Assembly: GCF_000381905.1 (NCBI RefSeq)
Contig: NZ_KB907259.1
Coordinates: 1 to 64,000 of the forward strand
Reading direction: 5' to 3'
DNA length: 64,000 nt
Source of the DNA: Paenibacillus fonticola DSM 21315
GTDB taxonomy: Bacteria; Bacillota; Bacilli; Paenibacillales; Paenibacillaceae
Of this stretch, positions 53,915 through 63,263 are shown one piece after another. The notes under the pieces were generated by a model, which had not been told where the DNA came from, did no database searches, and saw only the letters and a list, made by a program, of their open reading frames with translations. Numbering within the stretch: the stretch's first letter is position 1; the number at the start of each line of letters is the position of its first letter. The position numbers and the translations under genes were made by a program.

Positions 53915-55690
53915 ATGATGATCCCTGTGATGGAGAAAAAAAGACAAAGGCCGTATATCCCGTTCGGCTACAAATTGATGCTTACATATATGTTCTTTAT
54001 CGTCATTCCTGTCATCGCCATCGGCTATTTCTCGAATGCCATGTATCAGGAGTCGATCCGCAAGCATGCCCGGACGAATACGCAGGCCACGCTGCTGCAA
54101 ATTCGGGATAATATCGAATATAAACTAGAGGATGTGGAACGAGTTTCTTCGATTATATATGATGATTATTCCTTGGTTTTTCAGCTGCGCCATTTCGACA
54201 ACGGATGGGATACCTATGACAGGACGATGAGAATTCTCAGGCCCAAGTTCCAAAACGCGATGCAGGCGGCGCGGATTAATATTGCCATGTTCATTTTTTT
54301 GCAGAATCAGCATTTTAACGAAACCTATTATGGCTCCTTCGAGCAAGAGAACCTGGATATGCTGGAACGCAAATACAACATATATCATTTGGACCGGCTA
54401 GTTGATCAAGAGTGGTACAGGACCTATCCTGAAGAGGAATACGGGAAAACGATGGTCTGGAAAAAGGTGCAGCGTGATGAGGAATTCGGCCGTATATCCT
54501 TGTTGCGGCGCATGGTTGACGTATTCCCGCTGGAGGTCAAGGAAGTCGGGTTTATGCGTTTTAGCGCTCGAATTCAGGAGCTGTTCGAAGCGATGGACTA
54601 TTTAAAAATCGGGGAGGGCAGCATACTGCTGCTTAGAGATGAGCAGGGGAAGATTTTATATCAGTCGGGCGAAGTCCCCGCAGGCTGGAGAATGGAAGAA
54701 CTATCGGAGAAAGATTATTTAACCATCACGGAAACCTTGAATGACGGGAATTGGCAGCTGTATGCCTATGTGCCAATGACGATTATGGAGCGGGATTCTG
54801 CGCGGGTCAGCATGTTTATATTGGGGACATGTGTCGTTTTACTGATCGTATTCTCGATCGCGGGCATGTTCATTTCACGGTATTTCTCGGTGCGCGTCAT
54901 GAAGATTGTTTCCGTACTGAACGCTTTCCGCGAAGGCGACCTGCACAAACGGATGCGCTACAAGGGCAAGGATGAATTCTCGCAAATCGCCTCCGCGCTG
55001 AATGAAATGGGACAGAACATCGATCATCTTATCGAACAGGTGTATCTGACGCAAATCGAGAAGAAGGAGGCGGAGCTGGAATCCTTGCAGGCGCAAATCA
55101 ATCCGCATTTTCTGTATAATACGCTATCCTCTATCAGCCGGTTGGCCAAATTTGGCGAAATCGACAAGCTGCAGAAGATGGTGCTTGATCTCGCCAAGTT
55201 CTATCGTCTTTCCTTAAATGAAGGAAGGACGGTGATTCCGATTCGCCATGAGCTGGAGCAGGCTGAAGCCTACCTCAATATCCAGAGAACGAAATACGGG
55301 GACAAGGTGACGATTTCCTATGACCTCGATCCGGAGATCGTGCGATATGTGACTATTAAATTGATTTTACAGCCTTTTATTGAAAATGCGCTGGAGCATG
55401 CCTGGTTCGGCGATGCCCTTCATATTCGGATTGAGGTGAAGAAGATCGGCGACAATATCGTCTTCAAGGTGATCGATAATGGCCTGGGCATGCCTCCTGC
55501 GCTCATTCACCGGATCTTCGACCCGGTGGAAGGCCAGAACGTCGGCTTCGGCATCCGCAACGTAAATAGCCGCATCCAGCTCCATTTTGGCGCTGAATAC
55601 GGCGTAACGATCGGCAGCAGGCTGGGAATGGGGACGACGGTGCAGATCGTCATCCCCGCCAGCCCTTACTTCCCGGAGGAAGGGGTATGA
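53915..55690 (+). CDS. Sensor histidine kinase (YesM / LytS-like HisKA_7TM-free type)
   Basis: 591 residues. Two membrane helices (about 25-45 and 290-310) flank an outer sensor region. HAMP follows, then the His_kinase domain with the phospho-acceptor in QAQINPHFLYNTLSSISR near 400, and a GHKL ATPase domain with ENALEH, DNGLGMP and GFGIRNVNSRI. AGGAGG lies five bases before ATG 53915; ATG 53918 or the ATG overlapping the regulator's stop (53900) are alternatives. Its 3' end overlaps the aspartase gene by 25 bp, tail to tail. Confidence 0.92.
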   Translation: MMIPVMEKKRQRPYIPFGYKLMLTYMFFIVIPVIAIGYFSNAMYQESIRKHARTNTQATLLQIRDNIEYKLEDVERVSSIIYDDYSLVFQLRHFDNGWDTYDRTMRILRPKFQNAMQAARINIAMFIFLQNQHFNETYYGSFEQENLDMLERKYNIYHLDRLVDQEWYRTYPEEEYGKTMVWKKVQRDEEFGRISLLRRMVDVFPLEVKEVGFMRFSARIQELFEAMDYLKIGEGSILLLRDEQGKILYQSGEVPAGWRMEELSEKDYLTITETLNDGNWQLYAYVPMTIMERDSARVSMFILGTCVVLLIVFSIAGMFISRYFSVRVMKIVSVLNAFREGDLHKRMRYKGKDEFSQIASALNEMGQNIDHLIEQVYLTQIEKKEAELESLQAQINPHFLYNTLSSISRLAKFGEIDKLQKMVLDLAKFYRLSLNEGRTVIPIRHELEQAEAYLNIQRTKYGDKVTISYDLDPEIVRYVTIKLILQPFIENALEHAWFGDALHIRIEVKKIGDNIVFKVIDNGLGMPPALIHRIFDPVEGQNVGFGIRNVNSRIQLHFGAEYGVTIGSRLGMGTTVQIVIPASPYFPEEGV

Positions 55691-57105
55691 TGCAGGAATC
55701 TGGCCCCGGCAATTCCCGGCGAGGTCATCTCATGGGGATCGAGGATTTCATCGAGCTCTTCCGGGGTCAACACTTTATATTCAAGGCATAGCTCACGCAC
55801 GGAACGGCCCGTCGCAATGGCTTCGGCAGCGATTTTGCTGACCGTTTCGTAACCCAGATGCGGGTTGAGCGCGGTAATGATGCCGACGCTCCGATCCACG
55901 TAATCTTTGGCTTGCTCCACATTCGCCGTGATTCCTTCCAGGCAGTATTTCTGGAACGATTGGAAGGCATTGTTCATGATGCTGATGGACTGCATCAGGT
56001 TGAACACGAGCACGGGCTCCATCACGTTCAGCTCGAATTGGCCGGCTTCGGCCGCCATGCTGATGGTGGTGTCGTTACCGATGACTTGGAAGGCCACCTG
56101 ATTCATCAGCTCGGCCATGACCGGATTGATTTTGCCCGGCATGATCGAGGAGCCGGGCTGGCGGGCCGGCAGGGAAATTTCCCTGAACCCCGCTCTAGGT
56201 CCGGAGGCCATCAGCCGCAAATCGTTGGCGATTTTGGACATGTTGATCATGCAAAGCTTAAGCGCAGCCGACGTCTCCGTATACGCGTCGCAGTTCTGGG
56301 TGGCGTCGACGAGCTGGGCAGCCGAGAACATCGGATAACCGCTCAGCTCGGCCAGCAGCTTGACGACCCGTTGGATATACTTCGGATCCGCGTTTAGTCC
56401 GGTGCCGACCGCTGTAGCCCCCATATTGATTTCGAATAAAGCTTGTCTCGTCTGGTCCATTCTGCGAATGTCCCTTTCCAGCACACGCCGGTAGGCTTCG
56501 AACTCTTGTCCGAGACGGATCGGCACGGCATCCTGCAAATGCGTCCGTCCCATTTTGATGACGCTGTCGAACTCTTGCGCCTTCTTCTTGAACGTATCGG
56601 CCAGCGACCGCGTCGTCTTAATTAGCCGGTCGAGCAGGTTCAGAATGGCGATATGGTTCGCTGTCGGGAAGGCGTCGTTCGTCGATTGGGACATGTTCAC
56701 GTGGTTGTTCGGGCTGACTGCAGCATAATCGCCCTTCTCTTTTCCGAGAATCTCCAGTGCGCGGTTCGCGATCACTTCGTTGGCGTTCATGTTGATCGAA
56801 GTGCCTGCGCCGCCCTGGATCGGGTCGGTAATGAACTGATCATGGTAATGTCCGCCCATAATTTCGTCCGCTGCCTGGATAATTGCATTGCCGATCGCAG
56901 GGTCGAGCTGGCCGATGTCCATGTTCGCCTGGGCGGCTGCTTTCTTCACCAGGGCGAGCGCATGGATGAGCTCGGAATATATTCTGTACCCGGTAATGGG
57001 AAAATTCTCTACCGCACGCATCGTTTGGACGCCGTAATAAGCCTCTTTTGGAACTTCCAAGGAACCGAGAAAGTCCTTTTCGATCCGGAATGAGTTGTTT
57101 GGCAT
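55666..57105 (-). CDS. aspA: Aspartate ammonia-lyase (aspartase)
   Basis: 479 residues, the usual length. Reversibly deaminates L-aspartate to fumarate. The fumarase/aspartase signature GSSIMPGKINPVM near residue 320 carries the catalytic Ser loop, and NNHVNMSQSTNDAFPTA near 140 and KMGRTHLQDAVPIRLGQEF near 185 are intact. AAGGAGAGGTGG precedes the ATG. The gene converges on the sensor kinase and overlaps it by 25 bp at the 3' ends. A fumarase role is less likely given the family-specific N-terminal region RIEKDFLGSLEVPKEAYYGVQT. Confidence 0.92.
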   Translation of the reverse strand: MPNNSFRIEKDFLGSLEVPKEAYYGVQTMRAVENFPITGYRIYSELIHALALVKKAAAQANMDIGQLDPAIGNAIIQAADEIMGGHYHDQFITDPIQGGAGTSINMNANEVIANRALEILGKEKGDYAAVSPNNHVNMSQSTNDAFPTANHIAILNLLDRLIKTTRSLADTFKKKAQEFDSVIKMGRTHLQDAVPIRLGQEFEAYRRVLERDIRRMDQTRQALFEINMGATAVGTGLNADPKYIQRVVKLLAELSGYPMFSAAQLVDATQNCDAYTETSAALKLCMINMSKIANDLRLMASGPRAGFREISLPARQPGSSIMPGKINPVMAELMNQVAFQVIGNDTTISMAAEAGQFELNVMEPVLVFNLMQSISIMNNAFQSFQKYCLEGITANVEQAKDYVDRSVGIITALNPHLGYETVSKIAAEAIATGRSVRELCLEYKVLTPEELDEILDPHEMTSPGIAGARFLHHTPSSGK

Positions 57106-57455
57106 GATTCATCCACCTCTCCTTATGTCTACAACTATATTGTAACCTTTTTCCGGTAGAGGATGTCCGGGTTAATGACCTTATTTTAAACAAATTTTTA
57201 AACTATAACGAGGAGCTCAGCTAAAATTTATCCGTCCAATAAAAGATAGGAGATTGTGCAGGCAATAAAATTTGCTATATTTCATCATACTGGCGGAGGT
57301 GAGGCTTATGAATCGTAAAAAAGGAGTTGAATTATGTTTAACACGCCTGGAAAAAGGGTAAGTTAGATTAACTTACTTAGCTCGAGCATATAGATTATAA
57401 ATAGGATTATACATAGGTCATTATAAGTAGGGTTCTAGGAGGAGGGATTGAATAA
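57106..57455. other. Intergenic region with short ORFs and a palindrome
   Basis: Contains two overlapping mini-ORFs with good ribosome binding sites: ATG 57309 (MNRKKGVELCLTRLEKG, after GGAGGTGAGG) and ATG 57334 (MFNTPGKRVS, after AAAGGAG). A perfect palindrome GTAAGTT-AGATT-AACTTAC follows at about 57359-57377. They may be a leader-peptide arrangement or remnants. Confidence 0.4.
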
Positions 57456-57620
57456 ATGATGAACATTATCGTTCACCATTCTTTACCGTGTTATCCCCAG
57501 CATCCGAGGGCGGCGATCAATTCTCTTTCGAGAAAAGTCGACACCCGGGAGAAGGCGGTTCATTTTAAAGATGTTCTTCAGGAGAAGATGAAAGCGAATT
57601 GGGACAAGCGAAGGCGTTAA
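57456..57620 (+). CDS. Small conserved-looking protein of unknown function
   Basis: 54 residues. AGGAGGAGGG lies nine bases before the ATG, one of the best ribosome binding sites in the window. The peptide (MMNIIVHHSLPCYPQHPRAA, then SRKVDTREKAVHFKDVLQEK and a basic end KANWDKRRR) is helical and charged, with no membrane segment. It stops four bases before the stop of the convergent permease gene. I do not recognise a family. Confidence 0.5.
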   Translation: MMNIIVHHSLPCYPQHPRAAINSLSRKVDTREKAVHFKDVLQEKMKANWDKRRR

Positions 57621-57623
57621 GGG

Positions 57624-58313
57624 TTAAGTGAGATCCACCTTATCCACATTGCGGATGGCCCAACTAGCTATCATAACACCAACTATAGCGAGAGCTAGCG
57701 GAATGTAAACAATCGAAGCGAGCGAGAACGAAGGGTTGTGCGCGCTGGTGAAAGCAACGATTAGGAGTGAGGATAAAATCGTCGCAGGCATCGAATGTTT
57801 GCGCAATCCGAAATACAGGGGAATTAATCCTGTACCGGCTGTAGCGATCGAGAAGGTAAGTATCGATAACACCTGATGAAGAAGAAATGCCTGGTTAACG
57901 GTACCTGGAACGATTTGAAGATAAGAATTGATCAGGAGGAAGACACCTGCCGAAAATAAATTAGATGCAAACAACGCAATAAATGTAAGAAGCGCAATAA
58001 GCAGCAGTTTGACGCCAAACATTTTTTTTCGGTTGATTGGATAGGTGAACAGGACGGAGATCGTTTTGTTTTTATATTCCTCGATGATCAGCTTTGCAAT
58101 AAGCACTGCAGCCAATATAACAAATGTAGCCCGTAAGAAAGAGCTTAGAACGACTAAAGCTTCCTCTACGTTCTTGAAGACTATTTCACTGTCTGGCTCA
58201 AAATAAGATACTAAAGTTATAAGGATGATGATCGATAGGTTGGCGATAATTGCGCTGACACCGTACCACTTCAGTGGATATTTCGTAAGCTCCAGCTTTA
58301 CTAGTTTTAGCAT
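57624..58313 (-). CDS. ABC-2 type permease (BcrB-like)
   Basis: 229 residues with six membrane helices and a long loop after the first (YFEPDSEIVFKNVEE). The pattern of LIIEEYKNKTISVLFTYPINRKKMFGVK near residue 75 is typical of ABC-2 permeases of bacitracin or lantibiotic self-protection and of peptide-sensing BceAB-unrelated pumps. It lies three bases downstream of its ATPase gene. Confidence 0.85.
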   Translation of the reverse strand: MLKLVKLELTKYPLKWYGVSAIIANLSIIILITLVSYFEPDSEIVFKNVEEALVVLSSFLRATFVILAAVLIAKLIIEEYKNKTISVLFTYPINRKKMFGVKLLLIALLTFIALFASNLFSAGVFLLINSYLQIVPGTVNQAFLLHQVLSILTFSIATAGTGLIPLYFGLRKHSMPATILSSLLIVAFTSAHNPSFSLASIVYIPLALAIVGVMIASWAIRNVDKVDLT

Positions 58314-58316
58314 CCG

Positions 58317-59249
58317 TTACGCCCCCTCGTTCATCTTGCTGTCCCGCTGGACGAGATCAAGGAAATATTCCTCGAGGGACATCACTTTTTTATTTATAGA
58401 TTGAATATCGATATTGTTCTCCGCTAATGCTTTAAAGAGGTCTTTTTGGTTGATCTTGTCATCGTAGATGCGCACGATGTTGTCATGAAGCACCTTATAA
58501 TTGGAAATGCCCATCTGATGATTGATCAGCACTGCGGCTCTACTCTGCTCGCTGGTGACCAGCTCCATAAATTCCGTATTTTGTCCTCGAATATTGTCCA
58601 TAGATACTTCCTCCAGCAGCCGGCCGCCGCTAATCACTCCGATAGTATCCGCGATTTGCTCGATTTCACCTAACAAATGAGTGGAGATTAACAGCGTAAT
58701 TCCGTATTCCCTGCTCAAAATTTGAAACAGGCTGCGGAAGTCCTTAATGCCTTGTGGATCCAAACCATTAATTGGTTCGTCCAAAATAAGCAGCTCAGGT
58801 TTGGTCAGTATCGCTCTGGCGATTCCGAGACGCTGCTTCATGCCGAGCGAGAACTCCTTTACGGGCTTATGATCTATTCCCCGCAGCTGCACCAAATCCA
58901 GAGCTTCCTGTACTGCCTGTTTGTTATGGTATCCCATGTACTCACGATGCAGCTCTAAATTTTGCCGAGCGGTCATCTTTTCATAAAATATAGGATATTC
59001 AATAATGCTCCCGATCCGCCCAAGCACTTCATAAGAAGAAGCTGTTAATAGCTCATTGAATAGATGGATATCGCCGGCCGTCGGCTTAACGAGAGTGGTG
59101 AGCATTTTCATAATTGTTGTTTTCCCCGCCCCGTTCGGCCCGAGGAACCCGTATATTTCCCCTTTCCGGACGTTCATGTTCACATTGCTGATAACCTCTT
59201 TGCCCTGATAGGCTTTACTTAGCCCACGGGTTGTAATCGTATATTCCAT
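58317..59249 (-). CDS. ABC transporter ATPase (BcrA-like)
   Basis: 310 residues, one ABC domain: Walker A GPNGAGKTT near 40, signature FSLGMKQRLG near 135 and Walker B LLILDEPINGLDP near 155, then a C-terminal regulatory stretch. Walker B is followed by Pro-Ile-Asn instead of the usual PTN/S. ATG 59249 was taken, with GGAAGG upstream; a TTG one codon earlier is possible. With the permease it exports or displaces antimicrobial peptides. Encoded next to an OmpR-type two-component pair. Confidence 0.88.
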   Translation of the reverse strand: MEYTITTRGLSKAYQGKEVISNVNMNVRKGEIYGFLGPNGAGKTTIMKMLTTLVKPTAGDIHLFNELLTASSYEVLGRIGSIIEYPIFYEKMTARQNLELHREYMGYHNKQAVQEALDLVQLRGIDHKPVKEFSLGMKQRLGIARAILTKPELLILDEPINGLDPQGIKDFRSLFQILSREYGITLLISTHLLGEIEQIADTIGVISGGRLLEEVSMDNIRGQNTEFMELVTSEQSRAAVLINHQMGISNYKVLHDNIVRIYDDKINQKDLFKALAENNIDIQSINKKVMSLEEYFLDLVQRDSKMNEGA

Positions 59250-59336
59250 CAAATGAAATTCCTTCCTTTCTCTATTTCATGATCTGCTTACAACGTCATT
59301 ATATTTAGAGAAATTATCTTTTTTGTGATATAAATC

Positions 59337-60299
59337 TTAAGAAAACCTTACATTAGCATCCGCTGCCTTGCGCAGTTTGAATGAAAATATCGTTCTCTCA
59401 TACGGGATACTGTGCAGCTGAATGGTTCCATCCATCGCCTCCACCAGCCTCTTCGTAATCGTTAAGCCTAATCCGCTGCCTTGAAACGTACGATTTCTTG
59501 ACTCTTCCAGCGTGAACATCCGCTCGAATACCCGCTCCAAATTTTGCTCTTGAATCCCTTTGCCCCGATCCCATACCTCGACGATAGCATGTGTCTCATC
59601 AGCAGTCAGGGTCAGACCGAGGGTTCTTCCGTCCCGGCCATAACGTATCGCATTAGACAGCAGATTGGTTAAAACCCGCTCTAAAGCCTCCTCGTCCCCA
59701 TAGGCGTATACTGGATGGTCGGGAATGTCAATTACCGCTTCCATACCGCTGGACTGAACAAATTCATAGAAAGTGAGAATGTTCTTTTTGCAAATTTCGT
59801 TCATATGTACTTTAGTCAACAGGAGCTGCTGATCACCAGCCTCCAGCTTGGCTAAATCAAAAAAAGAGTTCATCAAGGCGATGATTTCCATCGTCTTGTT
59901 CTTCATGCCAAGGAGCAGGCGGGCATGCTCCTCGCGTTCCATGGCAGGATCGCCTTGAATGATTTCAATGTATCCTAAAATTACAGTTAAAGGTGTTTTT
60001 AAATCATGGGAGATGTTGGCCAGCATCTTTTTCATGGATTGCTCTGTTCTCGCAAAGCGAGCATTCATTTTCTGGTTTTCGTTAAGCAGCTGTTCTATTT
60101 CGCTTACAATTGCTTGGAGATAGGGATCGCTTGTAAAGAGCAGCAGTCGTTCGGCAGACTGTTCCTCGATAATCCGGCTCAGCTTTCGGGATATTTCCAA
60201 CAGGCTGGCGTCGCGTTTTTTTCTCGCCATGTATTGCCATAAGTTCAGGCCGGCTAACAGGACAACAAGGACAGAGAGCATCGCGATTAACATCGTCAT
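59337..60299 (-). CDS. Sensor histidine kinase
   Basis: 320 residues. One N-terminal membrane helix (about 5-25) with no large outer domain, HisKA with the phospho-acceptor in NISHDLKTPLTVILGYIE near residue 105, and HATPase_c with NLLSNAIRYGRDG, VWDRGKGI and GSGLGLTITKRLVEAM. The lack of an outer domain means the stimulus may be read from the ABC transporter or the membrane. Its ATG overlaps the regulator stop (ATGA). Confidence 0.92.
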   Translation of the reverse strand: MTMLIAMLSVLVVLLAGLNLWQYMARKKRDASLLEISRKLSRIIEEQSAERLLLFTSDPYLQAIVSEIEQLLNENQKMNARFARTEQSMKKMLANISHDLKTPLTVILGYIEIIQGDPAMEREEHARLLLGMKNKTMEIIALMNSFFDLAKLEAGDQQLLLTKVHMNEICKKNILTFYEFVQSSGMEAVIDIPDHPVYAYGDEEALERVLTNLLSNAIRYGRDGRTLGLTLTADETHAIVEVWDRGKGIQEQNLERVFERMFTLEESRNRTFQGSGLGLTITKRLVEAMDGTIQLHSIPYERTIFSFKLRKAADANVRFS

Positions 60300-61012
60300 T
60301 GCTGGAAATCCCCCAGCTTGTAGCCGATCCCCCATACGGTTTTGATGTATTGAGGCGAGGATGGATTGTCTTCAATCTTCTCACGCAGGCGGCTCATATG
60401 GACGTTAATAATGTTTTCGTCCCCATAATATTCGTCTCCCCAGACGGAGCGGTAGATTTGTTCTTTCGTAAATATTTTTTTGGGATAGGAAAAAAACAGC
60501 TTCAAAATGCTCCATTCTTTAGCGGTAAGGCGAATTTCCTGCCCGTTCTTGCTTGCTTGAATATTGTCGATATCGATCGTAATTTCATGTACAGTTATAA
60601 GAGGCGCCGGCTGTGGTGCGGCCGAGCCTCCTGCGTCGGAGTATTCCGTCGCCCGCCGGATTGCCGATTTTACCCGGGCGGTAAGTTCAATCAATGAGAA
60701 GGGCTTGGCAATGTAGTCGTCGGCTCCAAAGCCGAGGCCCAGCGCTTTATCCACTTCACTGTCCTTCGCGGAAATAATGAGCACCGGAATCCGGCTTCGT
60801 TCTCTGATTGTTTTCAGGAAGTCCATGCCATTCAGATGAGGAAGCATGAGATCAAGCAGGATAAGGGCGTAATCCTGCCCTTCAAATAATCGAAGCGCTT
60901 CCTTTCCGTCACGTGCATGCACGATGCGGTAGCCTTCCTTGGACAAGTAATTGATCACCATATCGCTAATAGAGAGATCATCTTCAACAAGAAGTATAAG
61001 TTGTTCCATCAT
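60296..61012 (-). CDS. OmpR/PhoB-family response regulator
   Basis: 238 residues. Receiver domain with acidic pocket LVEDDLSISD, phospho-acceptor Asp in ALILLDLMLPHLNGMDFL near 53, Thr/Ser switch in VLIISAKDSE and Lys in YIAKPFS near 104. A winged-helix DNA-binding domain follows (about 140-235) with RLTAKEWSILKLFF and VHMSRLREKIEDNP. It is first in the unit, followed by the kinase; the ABC genes are on the same strand further along. It probably induces them when the peptide is present. Confidence 0.93.
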   Translation of the reverse strand: MMEQLILLVEDDLSISDMVINYLSKEGYRIVHARDGKEALRLFEGQDYALILLDLMLPHLNGMDFLKTIRERSRIPVLIISAKDSEVDKALGLGFGADDYIAKPFSLIELTARVKSAIRRATEYSDAGGSAAPQPAPLITVHEITIDIDNIQASKNGQEIRLTAKEWSILKLFFSYPKKIFTKEQIYRSVWGDEYYGDENIINVHMSRLREKIEDNPSSPQYIKTVWGIGYKLGDFQQ

Positions 61013-61170
61013 GACACCAGCCTATTATTGGATTATATTATTCAGCCATTGTAGTTATACTAAACTATTCTACCATGTTATTCCCAATTCAATATATTGA
61101 CACGTTAGCAAATAAAGAGTTAAATAGTTGAATAGTTTTGCATAAAATGTCAGAAGAAGAAGGCGAATAA

Positions 61171-62412
61171 ATGAACTCCTCACTGAAACACATTCACCCC
61201 CTTGCCTGGACGATTATTGTCGGGACCATATTTGGCCGTACAGCTACCTCGATGAGCATCCCGTTTCTATCGATCTATTTAATCCGGTCGATGGGTGCAA
61301 CACCGGCGCAGACCGGCATGGTTGTCGCCGTCAGCTCTTTGATCGGCGTGTTTGCCAGCTTTTACGGCGGCTATATCTCCGATATCATCGGCCGAAAAAA
61401 GGTGCTCTATATAGCTATATTTGGATGGGTCCTCGTATTTGCCGGATTTGCCTACGCGCATCAAATTTGGATGTTCTTTATCATGAACGCGCTTAATGGA
61501 CTGTGCAGAGCGACATTCGAGCCGACCTCCCGTGCATTGCTTGCCGACATTACGCCGAAGGAGAGCAAACTGCTCGTCTTCAATTTACGTTATGCTGCGA
61601 TAAATATGGGCGTTGTCGTCGGCCCCCTTCTGGGCCTACGGGTCGGCGTTTCGAATTCGAACAGCGTGTTCCTTATAGCTGCGATAGTTTACGCATGCTA
61701 CAGTCTGGGCCTCGTTATCCAGTTTTCCCGTTATCGGGAAATTGGACTGGCAGCCGGGGGGAAGGAGCAGCGGATCGGCCTGACCGGTGCGCTAAAAGCA
61801 ACGAGCGGCAACCGCACATTTATGCTCGTGCTCGCTGGCATGATCTTTTGCCTGCTCGGTTACGGCCATTTCGATTCCACGCTAACTCAGTATATGGAGT
61901 TGAGTCCGCAGATCGAAGAAGGGGTTACCTGGTTCAGCTACTTGATATCGCTCAATGCCATCGTCGTATTGACGCTTCAATACCCCCTCGTCCGCTTTGC
62001 AAGCCGCTTTGCTCCGGCTCTGCCGATCATTGCCGGCAATTTATTTATCGCCATAAGTCTTGTCATGTTCGGAATGTTTCACTCTCTCCCGCTGCTGATG
62101 ATCTGCGTAGTTATTTTTACGATCGGGGAGGTTCTCGTTTTCACTTCGACGGATGTGCTTGTGGACCGCATCGCAGATCCGGAGCTGCGGGGGGCGTATT
62201 TCGGCATGTTTGGCTTTAACAATTTGGGAGCGGTGCTTGCTCCGCTGCTGGGAGGTTTTTTGCTGGACGGCCTCGGGGTTGCCTCTTCACAGCTGATCTT
62301 TCTAATATTGGGACTGACGACAGCTTGTGGTATTCCTTTTCTGTTTACGGCTCACCGAAGCTTGTCCCGGCTGGAGCAAAAGCGTGTAAGCCAGGAAGGT
62401 GTCAGCTTTTAA
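61171..62412 (+). CDS. MFS transporter
   Basis: 413 residues, 12 membrane helices. Motif A is present as GGYISDIIGRKKVLY near residue 65. LFPAISLVM-type helices and a final LSRLEQKR tail complete it. AAGAAGG precedes the ATG by seven bases. Substrate unknown; drug/multidrug-efflux-type members look similar. Confidence 0.88.
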   Translation: MNSSLKHIHPLAWTIIVGTIFGRTATSMSIPFLSIYLIRSMGATPAQTGMVVAVSSLIGVFASFYGGYISDIIGRKKVLYIAIFGWVLVFAGFAYAHQIWMFFIMNALNGLCRATFEPTSRALLADITPKESKLLVFNLRYAAINMGVVVGPLLGLRVGVSNSNSVFLIAAIVYACYSLGLVIQFSRYREIGLAAGGKEQRIGLTGALKATSGNRTFMLVLAGMIFCLLGYGHFDSTLTQYMELSPQIEEGVTWFSYLISLNAIVVLTLQYPLVRFASRFAPALPIIAGNLFIAISLVMFGMFHSLPLLMICVVIFTIGEVLVFTSTDVLVDRIADPELRGAYFGMFGFNNLGAVLAPLLGGFLLDGLGVASSQLIFLILGLTTACGIPFLFTAHRSLSRLEQKRVSQEGVSF

Positions 62413-62437
62413 GACGGCAGCCATAAACGCCTTCATT

Positions 62438-62474
62438 CTATTTATGCTGGATCGATTAGTTCCAGCATAAATAG
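62438..62474 (+). terminator. Inverted repeat after the MFS gene
   Basis: CTATTTATGCTGGA and TCCAGCATAAATAG form a perfect 14-bp stem around a nine-base loop. There is no T-run after it, so termination is likely but not proven. Confidence 0.5.
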
Positions 62475-62538
62475 GCTGGCGTCCACACGGACTCAGCGGG
62501 TGACACGTATACTGTGTCATGGTGCTGGGGAGGTGACT

Positions 62539-62805
62539 ATGTTGGCAAAATTAGGCGCTAAGGCGAGAAGGTATCTCAACAAGCAAGTTAAAATTAAAAC
62601 GAGAACAGGCGCGGTTCTGTACGGTAAAGTCGTGAAGGTAAGCGGCAATAAGCTGTATCTTCAGGTGGCCTCGGTTCACGATCGGAAGAGCAAAGCTCAT
62701 GCGACCTTTGTTCCGTTCATTATCCCGCTGGTCCTGTTCGATCTGCTGGCCATTTTGTTGCTGGAGAGACGGAGAAGACGGCGGCGGTTGCGGAGAATAG
62801 GTTAG
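62539..62805 (+). CDS. Small basic membrane protein of unknown function
   Basis: 88 residues. ATG 62539 follows GGGGAGGTGACT; an earlier ATG does not. Residues 1-45 are a small beta-barrel-like segment (VKIKTRTGAVLYGKVVKVSGN, then KLYLQVAS), reminiscent of SH3/Sm-like strands. One membrane helix follows (FIIPLVLFDLLAILLL) and the end is an Arg-rich tail (nine Arg in 12). No family recognised. The tail should hold it on the cytoplasmic side. Confidence 0.6.
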   Translation: MLAKLGAKARRYLNKQVKIKTRTGAVLYGKVVKVSGNKLYLQVASVHDRKSKAHATFVPFIIPLVLFDLLAILLLERRRRRRRLRRIG

Positions 62806-62871
62806 TACAGCACATTTTGCAGGGGGCCCGCAGGCTCCTTTTTTTTGCATAAATTCAAGCGGGAGTACTGA

Positions 62872-63166
62872 GCTGAAGAAAAGAGACAGTTCCGCCGGTG
62901 CCTGTGCCGCATCGGGATTGCTGGAATTGGCCTCCCTGCTTCCAGAGATGGAGGGCGGGGTGTACCGCAAAGCGGCCGAGCGTATCCTTGTGTCGCTGCA
63001 TCAAAACTATGCCACCTGGCATCTGCCAGCCCACGAGGCGATCCTGCTTCAAGCAACGGGCCATAAGCCTGCCAGCGACAATGTAGACGTATCGTTGATT
63101 TATGGCGATTATTTTTTTGTAGAGGCGATCGCCAAGTTGAATGACTGGAGAAATCGGATTTTTTAG
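62872..63166 (+). pseudogene. C-terminal fragment of a GH88/GH105-type unsaturated uronyl hydrolase
   Basis: About 97 codons open without a start that has a ribosome binding site. The peptide (RDSSAGACAASGLLELAS, then GVYRKAAERILVSL and HKPASDNVDVSLIYGDYFF VEAI) matches the C-terminal third of GH88/GH105 enzymes such as YteR, which remove unsaturated uronic acids from oligosaccharides. The N-terminal two-thirds, with the catalytic Asp, is missing. It fits a genome that once had, or still has, uronate-polymer catabolism. Confidence 0.75.
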
Positions 63167-63263
63167 CTGGATAGTTTTAGTTTATAATGGAATTAAAAAG
63201 CGGCCTAAACTTGCTTGAACTAATAAATTACAACATATTACAGTTAAAAAGGATTGTAGCGTA

